Positions 26,274 through 34,534 of a stretch of DNA of 64,000 bases are shown here, piece by piece. The position numbers were made by a program, and so were the translations under genes. How positions within the stretch are numbered: position 1 is the stretch's first letter; each line of letters starts with the position of its first letter. This DNA is from G963662905 sp963662905 (lineage in GTDB: Bacteria; Bacteroidota; Bacteroidia; Bacteroidales; WRLA01), in contig CAXXFD010000003.1 in assembly GCA_963662905.2 (NCBI GenBank), positions 1,860,001-1,924,000 on the forward strand, given 5' to 3'. A model generated the notes under the pieces. That model made no database searches, was not told the origin of the DNA, and saw only the letters and a list, made by a program, of their open reading frames with translations.

Positions 26274-26977
26274 TGAATATCTTTAATAAATGGAAAAACT
26301 GTCAGCACAACATAGAGGAAGCCTGCTGTGTTCATCAAAAAGAATATTCCTGCCCAAAACAGGGCCGGCAGCCCGCTGATTTGCCTTAAAACCGTGGCAT
26401 CGCCTGCATATTTTGGTGTTGTCAATGCAAGTTTCCAGAGATTGCCCGTATCCCGGAAGCCGCTGACAAGCAATATAAAAGCAAGGAAAACAATATAAAA
26501 TTCAATAATATTTCTATTGGCATAAACAAGCAAAAGCACATTTATACTTGTAAAAGTGATCAGCCAAAACAATCCGAACGTATTGCGTACAAAAAGAATG
26601 ATGCTTACAATACTGATCGCGATCAGTGTATAAAGCGCCATCATTTGGTTAAAGCGGTTCATCCAAAAGAGCGTTAAAGCGAAAATCAGGGGAAAAGGAT
26701 ATCCGGCCAGGGCCGTAAGGAAGGAAGCAAACCTGCTTCTGCTGCTGCTGAGCGTATGTCCGGAGCTGTCGCGGTTTATTTTTATTTCGTCAATTTTCCC
26801 ATTCAAAAGCAGGCAGGTCAGCGCATGTCCCAGCTCATGGATGAGTGTGTTAAACGGGCCAAATACCATACGCAAAGGCTTATACAGCATTAATACAAGG
26901 CTGATGGCCAGCAAAATATAAAAAAACAAAGCATACTCTAAAGCCGACATTGAGGATTTCTTTATAATTTTAACCAA
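26264..26977 (-). CDS. M50-like membrane zinc metallopeptidase
   Basis: A 237-residue polytopic membrane protein with about six spans. The zinc motif H-E-x-x-H is visible as NTLIHELGHALTCLLLNGKI near residues 41-60, close to a membrane span, which is the arrangement of M50/M50B-type peptidases. A late Asp-containing partner motif is less clear, so catalytic competence is not certain. I kept the start at 26977; ATG 26950 (MSALEYALFF) is an alternative. It is divergent from the RecB-like gene with 12 bp between the start codons and overlaps the Cys-rich miniprotein at its 3-prime end. Confidence 0.7.
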   Translation of the reverse strand: MVKIIKKSSMSALEYALFFYILLAISLVLMLYKPLRMVFGPFNTLIHELGHALTCLLLNGKIDEIKINRDSSGHTLSSSRSRFASFLTALAGYPFPLIFALTLFWMNRFNQMMALYTLIAISIVSIILFVRNTFGLFWLITFTSINVLLLVYANRNIIEFYIVFLAFILLVSGFRDTGNLWKLALTTPKYAGDATVLRQISGLPALFWAGIFFLMNTAGFLYVVLTVFPFIKDIQWT

Positions 26978-26989
26978 AATTAGATATTT

Positions 26990-29900
26990 ATGTCATTCAA
27001 AATATACAAGGCATCCGCAGGAAGCGGAAAAACATCAAAACTGGTCTTTGAATACCTCTGCCTCGCCTTGGCACACCCCAATAAGTTCAGAAATATTCTG
27101 GCCATTACTTTCACCAATGATGCGGCCAGGCAGATGAAAAGCCGGATTATTGATCAATTGAAGCAAATTATTGCTGTTGCAAATGAAGGCATTGAAGCTG
27201 ATTATCAAACGGCAGATTTGCAAAAAGCCCTGGATCTGGACATCACCAAGCTGAGCCAGCGCGCATCTCAGCTGCTGGATTTGATCCTGCATTATTATGA
27301 TGAGTTTGCAATCAGCACCATCGACAGCTTTACGCATAAACTGGTCCGCGTTTTTGCCCGCGAACTTGAATTACCGGCCAATTTTGAAACCCTGCTCGAC
27401 ACAAAGGAACTGATTATACGCGTCACCGACAGCATACTCGACAAAGTAGGACAGGACAAAGAAGTCACACGCCTTGTGCTGCAATTTGTAAAACAGAAAT
27501 CGGAATCGGAAAAAAGCTGGAACCCGGAGCGTGAAATCGCCTCTTTTGCGGAAAAATCTCTGGGAGAAGATGCCTTCGAAGCCCTGAAATCCATGAGCGG
27601 CCTTAGTCTGCCGGATTTTTTCCGGATGGCCGGTGATATCCAAAAAAACCTGAAAACCACAGAAGGCTATCTCCGAAAAAAAGCAGAAAATTATTTCGAT
27701 ATTCTGCACAAAGGCGAAGTAGATCCCGTAAATATAAGTGGCGGGGCAACAAAAGGCATCAGTGGCAATTTTATAAAATTCACAAAAGGTGACTTTAATA
27801 AACTGGACAGCCTGCAAGCCAAACTTAGCAAACACCTTCAGAATGGTGATTGGGTTTCAAAAAGTAAATCCGCCGCCATAAAAAAAAGTGTTGAGCTGAT
27901 CACGCCCGAACTGGAGGCGCTGGCAAAGGAACTCCTTGATTTCCTCGATAAAAAGCTCGCGGAATACATCCTGCTCCTGCAAATTATCAAAAACCTGTAT
28001 CCGATTGCTTTGCTGAGCGAAGTTCAGGGAATCATGGAAGAAATGCGCCAGGCGGAGCAAGCCGTGCATATATCGGAATTTAACAAGCGCCTCTCGGGCA
28101 TCATCAGCACCGAACCTATGCCTTTCATTTTTGCACGGCTTGGCGAGTTTTACGAACATTATATGATTGACGAATTTCAGGACACCAGCATTTTACAATG
28201 GCTCAATTTGCTGCCACTGATTTCCAATGCTTTGGCAAGTTCGGGCAAAACATCTCTGGTAGTTGGCGACGCCAAGCAGTCCATTTATCGGTTCAGGGCC
28301 GGCGAAGTGGAACTTTTTAATACCTTGCCTTCCCTGCCGGAAAAGCTCAGTACCGGATTTAACGAGGAGCGTGCGCACGTACTGGAATACAGCTGCACGG
28401 AAAAAGACAAAATCCTTTTAAACCGCAATTTCAGAACCTGCGGTAAAATTGTTGATTTTAACAATACGTTTTTTTCTTTTTTGCGCGATCATTATCCTGT
28501 TCTCGATGAAAACTACAGATCAGTTTATGAAGATGTGATGCAAGATGCTGCCAAAGCCAAAGATGCAGGTTTAGTGCAGCTTTCTTTTTATGATGAAGAT
28601 GCGGATGAAGCTCATATCCAAATGGATGAAGATTTGATCCGCCTGGTTTATCGCCTGAAAAAAGAGCATGGTTTTCAAAACCGTGATATCGCAATTTTAA
28701 ACCCCAAAGGCGAATATGTCCGCCGTGCTGCACGTGTATTGATGAGCGGGCTGGACAATGAAGGGGAAAAGCTTGAAGGGCTTCCGGTCACATCTGCCGA
28801 TTCGGTGGAGCTGCAAACATCGCCACGCGTGCGCCTGCTGATTCATACGTATCAGTATCTGGCCATGGGACGGCAAAAATATCATGCGGCCATGATTTTG
28901 CTCGATATGTTTGACAGCGGCCTGCTGAAAGAAAGAACTGAGCTGGAACAAGCCGCAGCAGAATTAAAAACCAAAGGCTCCGCCGATGTCCTGAACCGGC
29001 TGGCCGGATTGAAAACAGGACAAAATGCGTTTTTGCTGCAAGGCTCATGGTACGAAATTTTTGAGAAACTCAGCGTACATTTTGGCCTGGATCAAAAATC
29101 AGACCCTTTCCTGCGCTTCTTCCTCGATGCCTTACTTGAAATTGCATCGCAGCACATCCGAGAAGCAGAATCCTTTATGCGCTGGTGGGAATTTACCGGT
29201 AAAAAGAAAACAGTTGTGGTCAGCCCCAAAACAGATGCCATTAAAGTGATGACCGTTCACAAAAGCAAAGGGCTCGAATTTCCGGTGGTTATTTTTCCCT
29301 ATGCCGACGCTTCATCGCTGGGGTTGCCCAAAGACCAATGGGTTGAACTGCCCGAAAATTTAGTTCCGGGACTTAAATCAGCAATGCTCAGCTGTAGCAA
29401 AGAAAAAATCGCCTGTGCACAGCAGGAGAAAATCTGTGACACTGAAAAAGCAAAGATTGCACTGGATTTGCTCAATGTTTTTTATGTGGCGATGACGCGC
29501 CCCGAACAGGCTTTGTTTATAATGGCAGCAAACAAACCACTGAAAGGGAATAGCGGCCCGGGCCTGCATACCTTTTTAAAAGCCTATCTGGAACATACAA
29601 AAGAATGGGATGATGAACAAAAGGTTTATAAATTCGGGAGCCTGCCCAAAAAACATATCCCCGACCCCCTGGGCAAAGAGCATCAAAAAACAACTAATGA
29701 GGAAACAGAAAAACAGACACCATACAAACTTTGGCATGAAAAAATCAAGCTGAGTTTCCAAAAAGAGCACTTTTGGCCCGATGAGCTGGTTTCGGCCAGG
29801 GAAACAGGCGTGCTTTTGCATCATCTGCTCAGCCAAATCAACACAATAACTGATGTGCCCGGGCTTTTATCCGGATCACAAAAAATGCTGAAAAAACTGC

Positions 29901-30226
29901 ATGTCGATATCCAGCAACTCGAGAATACTTTAACAGAACTGCTCCAAAAACCGGAAATAAAAAAAGCCTTTGACGGCAGTGGAACAGTTTTAAATGAACG
30001 GAGCTTTTTGTCGTCCGGCCATCAGCTGCTGCGCCCCGACCGTATGGTGCTTTTTGATCACTCCTTTATGGTTATCGACTATAAAACCGGGCAACATCAA
30101 CCTGATTATGAGGAAAAAATGCGTGAATATGCGCAGGAATTTTCAGAACTGAGCGGAATGGATGCTGCAGGATTATTTTTGGTGTATCTGCTGGAAAAAC
30201 CAGAAGTGCTGGAGGTACTGCCTTAA
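26990..30226 (+). CDS. UvrD/RecB-like helicase with C-terminal PD-(D/E)XK nuclease
   Basis: A 1078-residue ATP-dependent exonuclease subunit of the RecB/AddA type for double-strand-break processing. Superfamily I helicase motifs: Walker A in ASAGSGKTSK (residues 8-17), motif Ia in ITFTNDAARQMKSRI, DEAx-box equivalent IDEFQDTS (about 390-398), motif III VGDAKQSIYRFRAGE, and motif V/VI (VMTVHKSKGLEFPVVIFP, NVFYVAMTRPEQAL). The nuclease end shows RPDRMV and VIDYKTG (about 1014-1033). The usual Bacteroidota partner, a separate AddB-like PD-(D/E)XK protein, is not adjacent. Full length; cytoplasmic. Confidence 0.92.
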   Translation: MSFKIYKASAGSGKTSKLVFEYLCLALAHPNKFRNILAITFTNDAARQMKSRIIDQLKQIIAVANEGIEADYQTADLQKALDLDITKLSQRASQLLDLILHYYDEFAISTIDSFTHKLVRVFARELELPANFETLLDTKELIIRVTDSILDKVGQDKEVTRLVLQFVKQKSESEKSWNPEREIASFAEKSLGEDAFEALKSMSGLSLPDFFRMAGDIQKNLKTTEGYLRKKAENYFDILHKGEVDPVNISGGATKGISGNFIKFTKGDFNKLDSLQAKLSKHLQNGDWVSKSKSAAIKKSVELITPELEALAKELLDFLDKKLAEYILLLQIIKNLYPIALLSEVQGIMEEMRQAEQAVHISEFNKRLSGIISTEPMPFIFARLGEFYEHYMIDEFQDTSILQWLNLLPLISNALASSGKTSLVVGDAKQSIYRFRAGEVELFNTLPSLPEKLSTGFNEERAHVLEYSCTEKDKILLNRNFRTCGKIVDFNNTFFSFLRDHYPVLDENYRSVYEDVMQDAAKAKDAGLVQLSFYDEDADEAHIQMDEDLIRLVYRLKKEHGFQNRDIAILNPKGEYVRRAARVLMSGLDNEGEKLEGLPVTSADSVELQTSPRVRLLIHTYQYLAMGRQKYHAAMILLDMFDSGLLKERTELEQAAAELKTKGSADVLNRLAGLKTGQNAFLLQGSWYEIFEKLSVHFGLDQKSDPFLRFFLDALLEIASQHIREAESFMRWWEFTGKKKTVVVSPKTDAIKVMTVHKSKGLEFPVVIFPYADASSLGLPKDQWVELPENLVPGLKSAMLSCSKEKIACAQQEKICDTEKAKIALDLLNVFYVAMTRPEQALFIMAANKPLKGNSGPGLHTFLKAYLEHTKEWDDEQKVYKFGSLPKKHIPDPLGKEHQKTTNEETEKQTPYKLWHEKIKLSFQKEHFWPDELVSARETGVLLHHLLSQINTITDVPGLLSGSQKMLKKLHVDIQQLENTLTELLQKPEIKKAFDGSGTVLNERSFLSSGHQLLRPDRMVLFDHSFMVIDYKTGQHQPDYEEKMREYAQEFSELSGMDAAGLFLVYLLEKPEVLEVLP

Positions 30227-30266
30227 GCAAAAGCTAATTTCAAAAAAACAAATAATTGCTCCTCAT

Positions 30267-30299
30267 TTTGTGGTTTCAGCCAATGAATTCCTATTTTTG
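30267..30299 (+). promoter_or_regulatory. Bacteroidota-type promoter of the GH3 gene
   Basis: TTTG at 30267-30270, 21 bp, then TATTTTTG at 30292-30299, a full match to the -33/-7 pair. It predicts a transcript start near 30306 with a leader of about 84 bases. Confidence 0.5.
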
Positions 30300-30389
30300 G
30301 TGATTATGACAATCTGCAAGGCTTTTGTCCAATGGATTTGCATGTACGGTCATAAAAATACAAATTTGACTACAAACATCTTATAATAA

Positions 30390-31544
30390 ATGACTTACAA
30401 CAAAATTGGCCTATTTCTCCTGTTGTGCATTGGCATCAATGCTTTTACATCCTGCCAGTCAGCACAAACTGATGATGAGGAACTGAAAGCAAAAGCAGCA
30501 AAAATGCTGATGTTTGGTTTTCGGGGTACAAGCCTGGAAGACGCGCCTGAGATAAAGATTTTTCTGGAAAGCCATCCTCCGGGCGGGCTTATCCTGTTTG
30601 ATTATGACGTGCCATCGAAAAGCCGTCCGAGAAACATTATATCACCTGAGCAGCTCAGCCAATTAACCCAATCAATAAAACAGGCTGCCTCCGGGCATAT
30701 CCTCATTGCATTGGATCAGGAAGGCGGAAAAGTTGCGCGCCTTAAGGAACGATATGGCTTTCCGGTTTTTCCTTCCGCACAAAAAACCGCCGCTATGAGC
30801 CTGGACAGTGCCGCTCTGATTTACCAACAAATGGCATCGGAAATCCACAAAATGGGCTTCAATGTAAATTTTGCCCCAGTAGTGGATTTAAACACCAATC
30901 CCCAATGCCCGGTGATTGGAAAAATAGAGCGCTCCTTTGCTGCCGACCCGGATTCGGTTACAGCATTTGCAGAGGTATTTATCAATGCCATGAATAAATA
31001 TGATATTCGTTCTTGCCTCAAACATTTTCCGGGGCATGGGAGCTCCCAAGCCGATTCACATTTGGGTTTTACAGATGTTTCAAACAGCTGGCAGGAGGAT
31101 GAGTTGCTGCCTTACAGCAAATTGATACAAAATGATGCGGCGGAAGCCATCATGACGGCCCATGTGTTCAACAAGCGCATTGATTCGGTTTATCCGGCAA
31201 GTTTGTCGCATGTAACTTTAACCGACATTCTGCGTAAGAAACTTGGGTTTAAGGGGCTAATCATTTCAGATGATATGGCGATGTCGGCCATAGTTGATCA
31301 CTACGGTTTGGAAGAAGCGATTCTTCTGGCAGTAAATGCCGGCGTGGATTTACTGATTTTCTCAAATAACGGGAAAATTTATGATCCGCATCTGCCACAA
31401 AAAACTTTGCATATCCTTGTTCAGTTGGTAAAACAGGGAAAAATCCCTTTATCCCGTGTAGATGATGCCGTGCGCCACATTGAAAATTATGCGGGACAAG
31501 GGCAAACCGGGTTCGAAAACGGAGCCGAAAGAAGCATAAAATGA
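30390..31544 (+). CDS. GH3-family beta-N-acetylhexosaminidase-type lipoprotein
   Basis: A 384-residue glycoside hydrolase family 3 enzyme. The signal peptide ends in a lipobox (FTSC, Cys at about residue 22), so it should be lipid-anchored in the periplasm or outer membrane. Motifs: ALDQEGGKVARL, and KHFPGHGSSQADSHLGF, which carries the His-Asp general acid pair typical of NagZ-like GH3 enzymes (about residues 210-226). The nucleophile Asp is in ISDDMAMSAI (about 293). It lacks the C-terminal alpha/beta sandwich of larger GH3 beta-glucosidases, also typical of NagZ. Likely role: peptidoglycan or chitin-derived N-acetylglucosamine release. Confidence 0.88.
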   Translation: MTYNKIGLFLLLCIGINAFTSCQSAQTDDEELKAKAAKMLMFGFRGTSLEDAPEIKIFLESHPPGGLILFDYDVPSKSRPRNIISPEQLSQLTQSIKQAASGHILIALDQEGGKVARLKERYGFPVFPSAQKTAAMSLDSAALIYQQMASEIHKMGFNVNFAPVVDLNTNPQCPVIGKIERSFAADPDSVTAFAEVFINAMNKYDIRSCLKHFPGHGSSQADSHLGFTDVSNSWQEDELLPYSKLIQNDAAEAIMTAHVFNKRIDSVYPASLSHVTLTDILRKKLGFKGLIISDDMAMSAIVDHYGLEEAILLAVNAGVDLLIFSNNGKIYDPHLPQKTLHILVQLVKQGKIPLSRVDDAVRHIENYAGQGQTGFENGAERSIK

Positions 31545-31727
31545 TTCTAAATAAGCATTTTTTTAAAAAATTCCCCGTTCAGCAAAGTAGAAGGCCGATA
31601 TACAATATAAGTATTTAAATTATTGGTATAAAGCATTTTACAACATGCTAAGCACTTAAAAAAAGCAAACGGATTATGTATGTTCGGGCAGGTGCAAAAA
31701 AAATGTTGAAAAAAAATTGCATGATAA

Positions 31728-31757
31728 GGGTAACCTTTTTAGGATGAAAAGTATTAA
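31728..31757 (+). promoter_or_regulatory. Two-part ECF-type promoter motif at the start of the sigma gene
   Basis: GGGTAACCTTTT at 31728-31739, 11 bp, GTATTAA at 31751-31757. The same two boxes with the same 11-bp spacer occur at 38024-38053 before the histidine kinase. GTAAC is a usual -35 core for ECF sigma factors. Here the motif overlaps the start codon at 31744, so either the true translation start is different or the motif works otherwise. Confidence 0.55.
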
Positions 31758-32322
31758 CAGAATAGATAAGGGTCGTGAATATTCCGATGAGGATATTCTG
31801 GAAGGTATCGAGGCCAATAATCACAAGGTTCTTGAATGGCTTTATAAGCACTATTTCCCAATGATTGTTTCAATGGTTAAAAATGCAGGCGGTAGTGCTT
31901 CGGATGCAACGGATATATTTCAGGATGGGATTCTTGCTGTATATCGCAGGCTAAGGAAAGAACCATTGATATTGACAAGTACCTTCCGAACGTTCTTCTA
32001 TAAAATTTGTCAGAACATTGCATACAAACATTTGCGCAGACAATCAATATATCTGCATTCGGCCGATTTAAGCGATATTACAGAAAACGGCATGGATTCA
32101 GATCGACTGATGAAGGATGTACGTTATAGCATGTATCAACGATGTTTCCGTGAACTTTCGACCGATTGCCAGCGGATCATATTGATGCATTTGACAAAAA
32201 TTCCCGCTAAAAAAATTGCTACAATACTGGGAATTAGTATTGCAGCAGTGAAAAAAAGAAAGTATCTTTGTAAAGAGAACCTAATTAATAAGATTAAAGG
32301 AGACCGTAGGTATAAATTTTAG
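31744..32322 (+). CDS. ECF-type RNA polymerase sigma factor
   Basis: A 192-residue sigma-70-family factor with region 2 (about residues 20-95, including SDATDIFQDGILAVYRRL and TFRTFFYKICQNIAYKHLRRQ) and a region 4 helix-turn-helix (DCQRIILMHLTKIPAKKIATILGISIAAVKKRKYLCK). Region 3 is absent, as expected for ECF factors. The ATG at 31744 is the best canonical start; TTG 31717 is also in frame. A promoter-like motif shared with the histidine kinase overlaps this start. The membrane anti-sigma-like gene starts 4 bp after the stop. It probably directs transcription of itself and of other genes in this island. Confidence 0.9.
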   Translation: MKSINRIDKGREYSDEDILEGIEANNHKVLEWLYKHYFPMIVSMVKNAGGSASDATDIFQDGILAVYRRLRKEPLILTSTFRTFFYKICQNIAYKHLRRQSIYLHSADLSDITENGMDSDRLMKDVRYSMYQRCFRELSTDCQRIILMHLTKIPAKKIATILGISIAAVKKRKYLCKENLINKIKGDRRYKF

Positions 32323-32326
32323 TCAA

Positions 32327-33055
32327 ATGAAAAAAAAGAGTGAGCAAATAGAAATGTACCTCAATGGCGAGCTTAGTACGGAAGAAAGCTCAGCCTTTGA
32401 AAGGGAGCTGGAAGCGGATAAAGCCCTTTTCGGCGAATATCAGCTTCGAAAGGAGGTAAACGAGTCTATTTTGGACGAACAAGCTTTGCAAATACAAGAC
32501 AGCCTGAAGCAAATCATGAGAAAGGAAAAACGGAGTGGTCCAATCTACAAATCGCTTTATAAAATTGCTGCTGCAATTGCAGGGTTCGTTATTGTGAGCT
32601 CTGCCGTATTGTATTTCGTAATGGCTGACAATTCAAATAATCGGGCCTCGCTTTTCGCACAGTATTACCAACCCAGCGATGCCGTTATGATTGTACGTTC
32701 GGGCGATACGGAAACAGACAATAACCTCATCCAGGGAATGCAGGCTTATGATGACGGCGATTTCGCCCGTGCTGTGAAACTTTTAAATTCAGTAAACGAA
32801 AATATTACAGCCACCTTTTATGCCGCTTTGAGTTATGTTGAACTTGAAGACTTTGACAAAGCAGAGCAGAAATTTAAAAGTATCATAGCCGATGGAGATA
32901 ACCTTTTTATTGATCAGGCCGAATGGTACTCAGCATTGCTTAAATTGAAAACAGGCAAAAAGGATGAAGCACGCAAAGCTTTTATCGACATCTCGAACAG
33001 CAACAGCTTTTATAATATTAAGGCGTCAAGGATTCTAGTAAAATTAACCAATTAA
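32327..33055 (+). CDS. Membrane anti-sigma-like protein with TPR domain
   Basis: A 242-residue single-span protein. The N-terminal cytosolic part (MYLNGELSTEESSAFERELEADKALFGEYQLRKEVNE) looks like the helical anti-sigma domain found next to Bacteroidota ECF sigma factors, without a zinc-binding H-x3-C-x2-C. One membrane span follows at about residues 84-102 (IAAAIAGFVIVSSAVLYFV). The periplasmic part has TPR-like repeats (AYDDGDFARAVKLLNSV, YVELEDFDKAEQKFKSI, LKTGKKDEARKAF). It starts 4 bp after the sigma gene, and its last 12 bp overlap the convergent CHAT gene. It likely holds the sigma factor inactive until a periplasmic signal arrives; this is inferred from position and layout. Confidence 0.82.
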   Translation: MKKKSEQIEMYLNGELSTEESSAFERELEADKALFGEYQLRKEVNESILDEQALQIQDSLKQIMRKEKRSGPIYKSLYKIAAAIAGFVIVSSAVLYFVMADNSNNRASLFAQYYQPSDAVMIVRSGDTETDNNLIQGMQAYDDGDFARAVKLLNSVNENITATFYAALSYVELEDFDKAEQKFKSIIADGDNLFIDQAEWYSALLKLKTGKKDEARKAFIDISNSNSFYNIKASRILVKLTN

Positions 33056-34525
33056 GCTTAATCGCTTTTTCATTAAAATCAAAACCAATAAAATTGCACC
33101 AACGGATAAACTCAAAATAAGGAGTTTGTCCGTTTTTTCTTTTTCAAAAACATCCGGTTTGAAGGTAACCGGTTTCCCCACCGAAACATAGGCGGCCCAA
33201 AAATAAGGATGTGCAAACAGGTTGGGGGCTGATTGAAGATAATGAAGCTTGGAATCCCGAATAGCCTCATTTGGGCTGAACCCCTTACTCAACCTATGAT
33301 AAAAATCCGTGATAATCCGCGCGCCGGTTTTATCTTCAATTTCCCAGAGAGCCATTATAATATGCTGCGTGCCCGTATAGGCAAAACTTCTTGCCAGGCT
33401 TAAAATCCCCTCCCCTTTTGCCATTTTCCCAAAACCTGTATTGCAACTGCTCAGCACTGCCAAACGGGCATTAAGGCTTTGATGATAAATTTCATAAATA
33501 TGGAGTTTATAATCATCAGCAACACTGTCGGGATTCTGATAGAACACCAGATGCGAGTTTTCGGGCATTTCTTCATCAGCAATTGCGTGCATTGCCAGGT
33601 GCAGGATGCTGTACTCTGCTGCTTTGTTTATAAAATTTCTTTTTGTTGCTTCCGTATTTTTAAAAGTTTTTGCCCCAAATATTGTATTCAGGCTGTCCAC
33701 TTCTGCTTTAACCCATTTTAAACGGTTATATTCTGCGCTTCCTTTATCTTGATTTTGAGGATAATCAGGAGCAAAGGCAATAATTTTATTGAGTTCCTTT
33801 GATCCGACCGGGCGTTCGGGCGTTTTTCTGAAATGAAGCGTGGCGAGATAGTTATAAACCAAACCATGATCGCGTATCAAATAATTCAATTCACGATAAG
33901 ATTGTGGTTCTTCGGATGGCTCTGTTTTTGACAATGCCTCAAAAGCTAAAAGAGACAAATCCCCGTCAGGAATGATAATCAGATTTTCTACAGCCTCTAA
34001 CTCCCGCGGAATCAGCTTCTTGTATAAATAATTGGAAGCATGAATAAAATTACTGAGTTCCTGCTGCACCTTTTCTCCCGGAAATTGGCTGATTTGATCA
34101 CGGAACAGATTTAATTGACTGTAAAAAACACTGTCGATCGGAGAGCTTTTAAGGCTTAAGTTCCCATCATAAAACACAAAAGCAAAGAGCTTGCGCTCGC
34201 TGAAAACATATTCGATCATCGCCGTATTGCCACTCATTTGGCTAAGTATCGAGTCTGCAGGAAGGATTTCGACTTTAATTTCGAGCTGCCTTTGCTTCAG
34301 CGCATTGGAAACGATTTTATCCAAACTGTCAATAGTACTCATTATATCATAAGATGTATTGATCAACTGTGTAATTAGAACTGAATCAATCTTAATTTTT
34401 TGCTTTTCGGCTTCGGTTCTTTGATTAATTTCATTCAATTTGACCCGAAGCTGCTTTTCCATCCTGATAAGGCTGTCATGCTGTTCAAGCTGCTCCTCAA
34501 TTTCGTTTCGGTTAATGGCTTCCAA
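33044..34525 (-). CDS. CHAT-domain (caspase-fold) part of a split TPR-CHAT protein
   Basis: A 493-residue product if read from TTG 34525, in the same frame as the upstream TPR gene and separated from it only by one TAG plus two codons. A coiled-coil lead-in comes first, then the CHAT peptidase domain with a visible His-Cys dyad: His in ILHLAMHAIADEE (about residue 311) and Cys in LAVLSSCNTGFGKMAKGEG (about 362). The FAHPYFWAAYVSVG block and a C-terminal membrane span follow (LLILSLSVGAILLVLILM). CHAT proteins are caspase-like peptidases used in bacterial signalling and immunity. The last 12 bp overlap the end of the anti-sigma-like gene. It may be made by readthrough, reinitiation, or not at all. 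Confidence 0.85.
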   Translation of the reverse strand: MEAINRNEIEEQLEQHDSLIRMEKQLRVKLNEINQRTEAEKQKIKIDSVLITQLINTSYDIMSTIDSLDKIVSNALKQRQLEIKVEILPADSILSQMSGNTAMIEYVFSERKLFAFVFYDGNLSLKSSPIDSVFYSQLNLFRDQISQFPGEKVQQELSNFIHASNYLYKKLIPRELEAVENLIIIPDGDLSLLAFEALSKTEPSEEPQSYRELNYLIRDHGLVYNYLATLHFRKTPERPVGSKELNKIIAFAPDYPQNQDKGSAEYNRLKWVKAEVDSLNTIFGAKTFKNTEATKRNFINKAAEYSILHLAMHAIADEEMPENSHLVFYQNPDSVADDYKLHIYEIYHQSLNARLAVLSSCNTGFGKMAKGEGILSLARSFAYTGTQHIIMALWEIEDKTGARIITDFYHRLSKGFSPNEAIRDSKLHYLQSAPNLFAHPYFWAAYVSVGKPVTFKPDVFEKEKTDKLLILSLSVGAILLVLILMKKRLSLIG

Positions 34526-34531
34526 AAGAGT

Positions 34532-34534
34532 CTA
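34532..34534 (-). other. In-frame TAG that splits the TPR-CHAT gene
   Basis: Reading the minus strand through this point gives A-E-K-S-K-A, TAG, T-L-L-E-A-I-N-R. Unbroken TPR-CHAT proteins commonly have AEKSKA-x-x-LLEA at exactly this junction, and no base needs to be inserted or removed to restore the reading frame. It is therefore a single-codon interruption rather than a frameshift. Confidence 0.85.

Noticed and set aside
34532..34534. TAG in the TPR-CHAT gene as a pyrrolysine codon
   Set aside because: TAG is used as a plain stop at lysS and at 1967-1969, and nothing in the window suggests pyrrolysine machinery.
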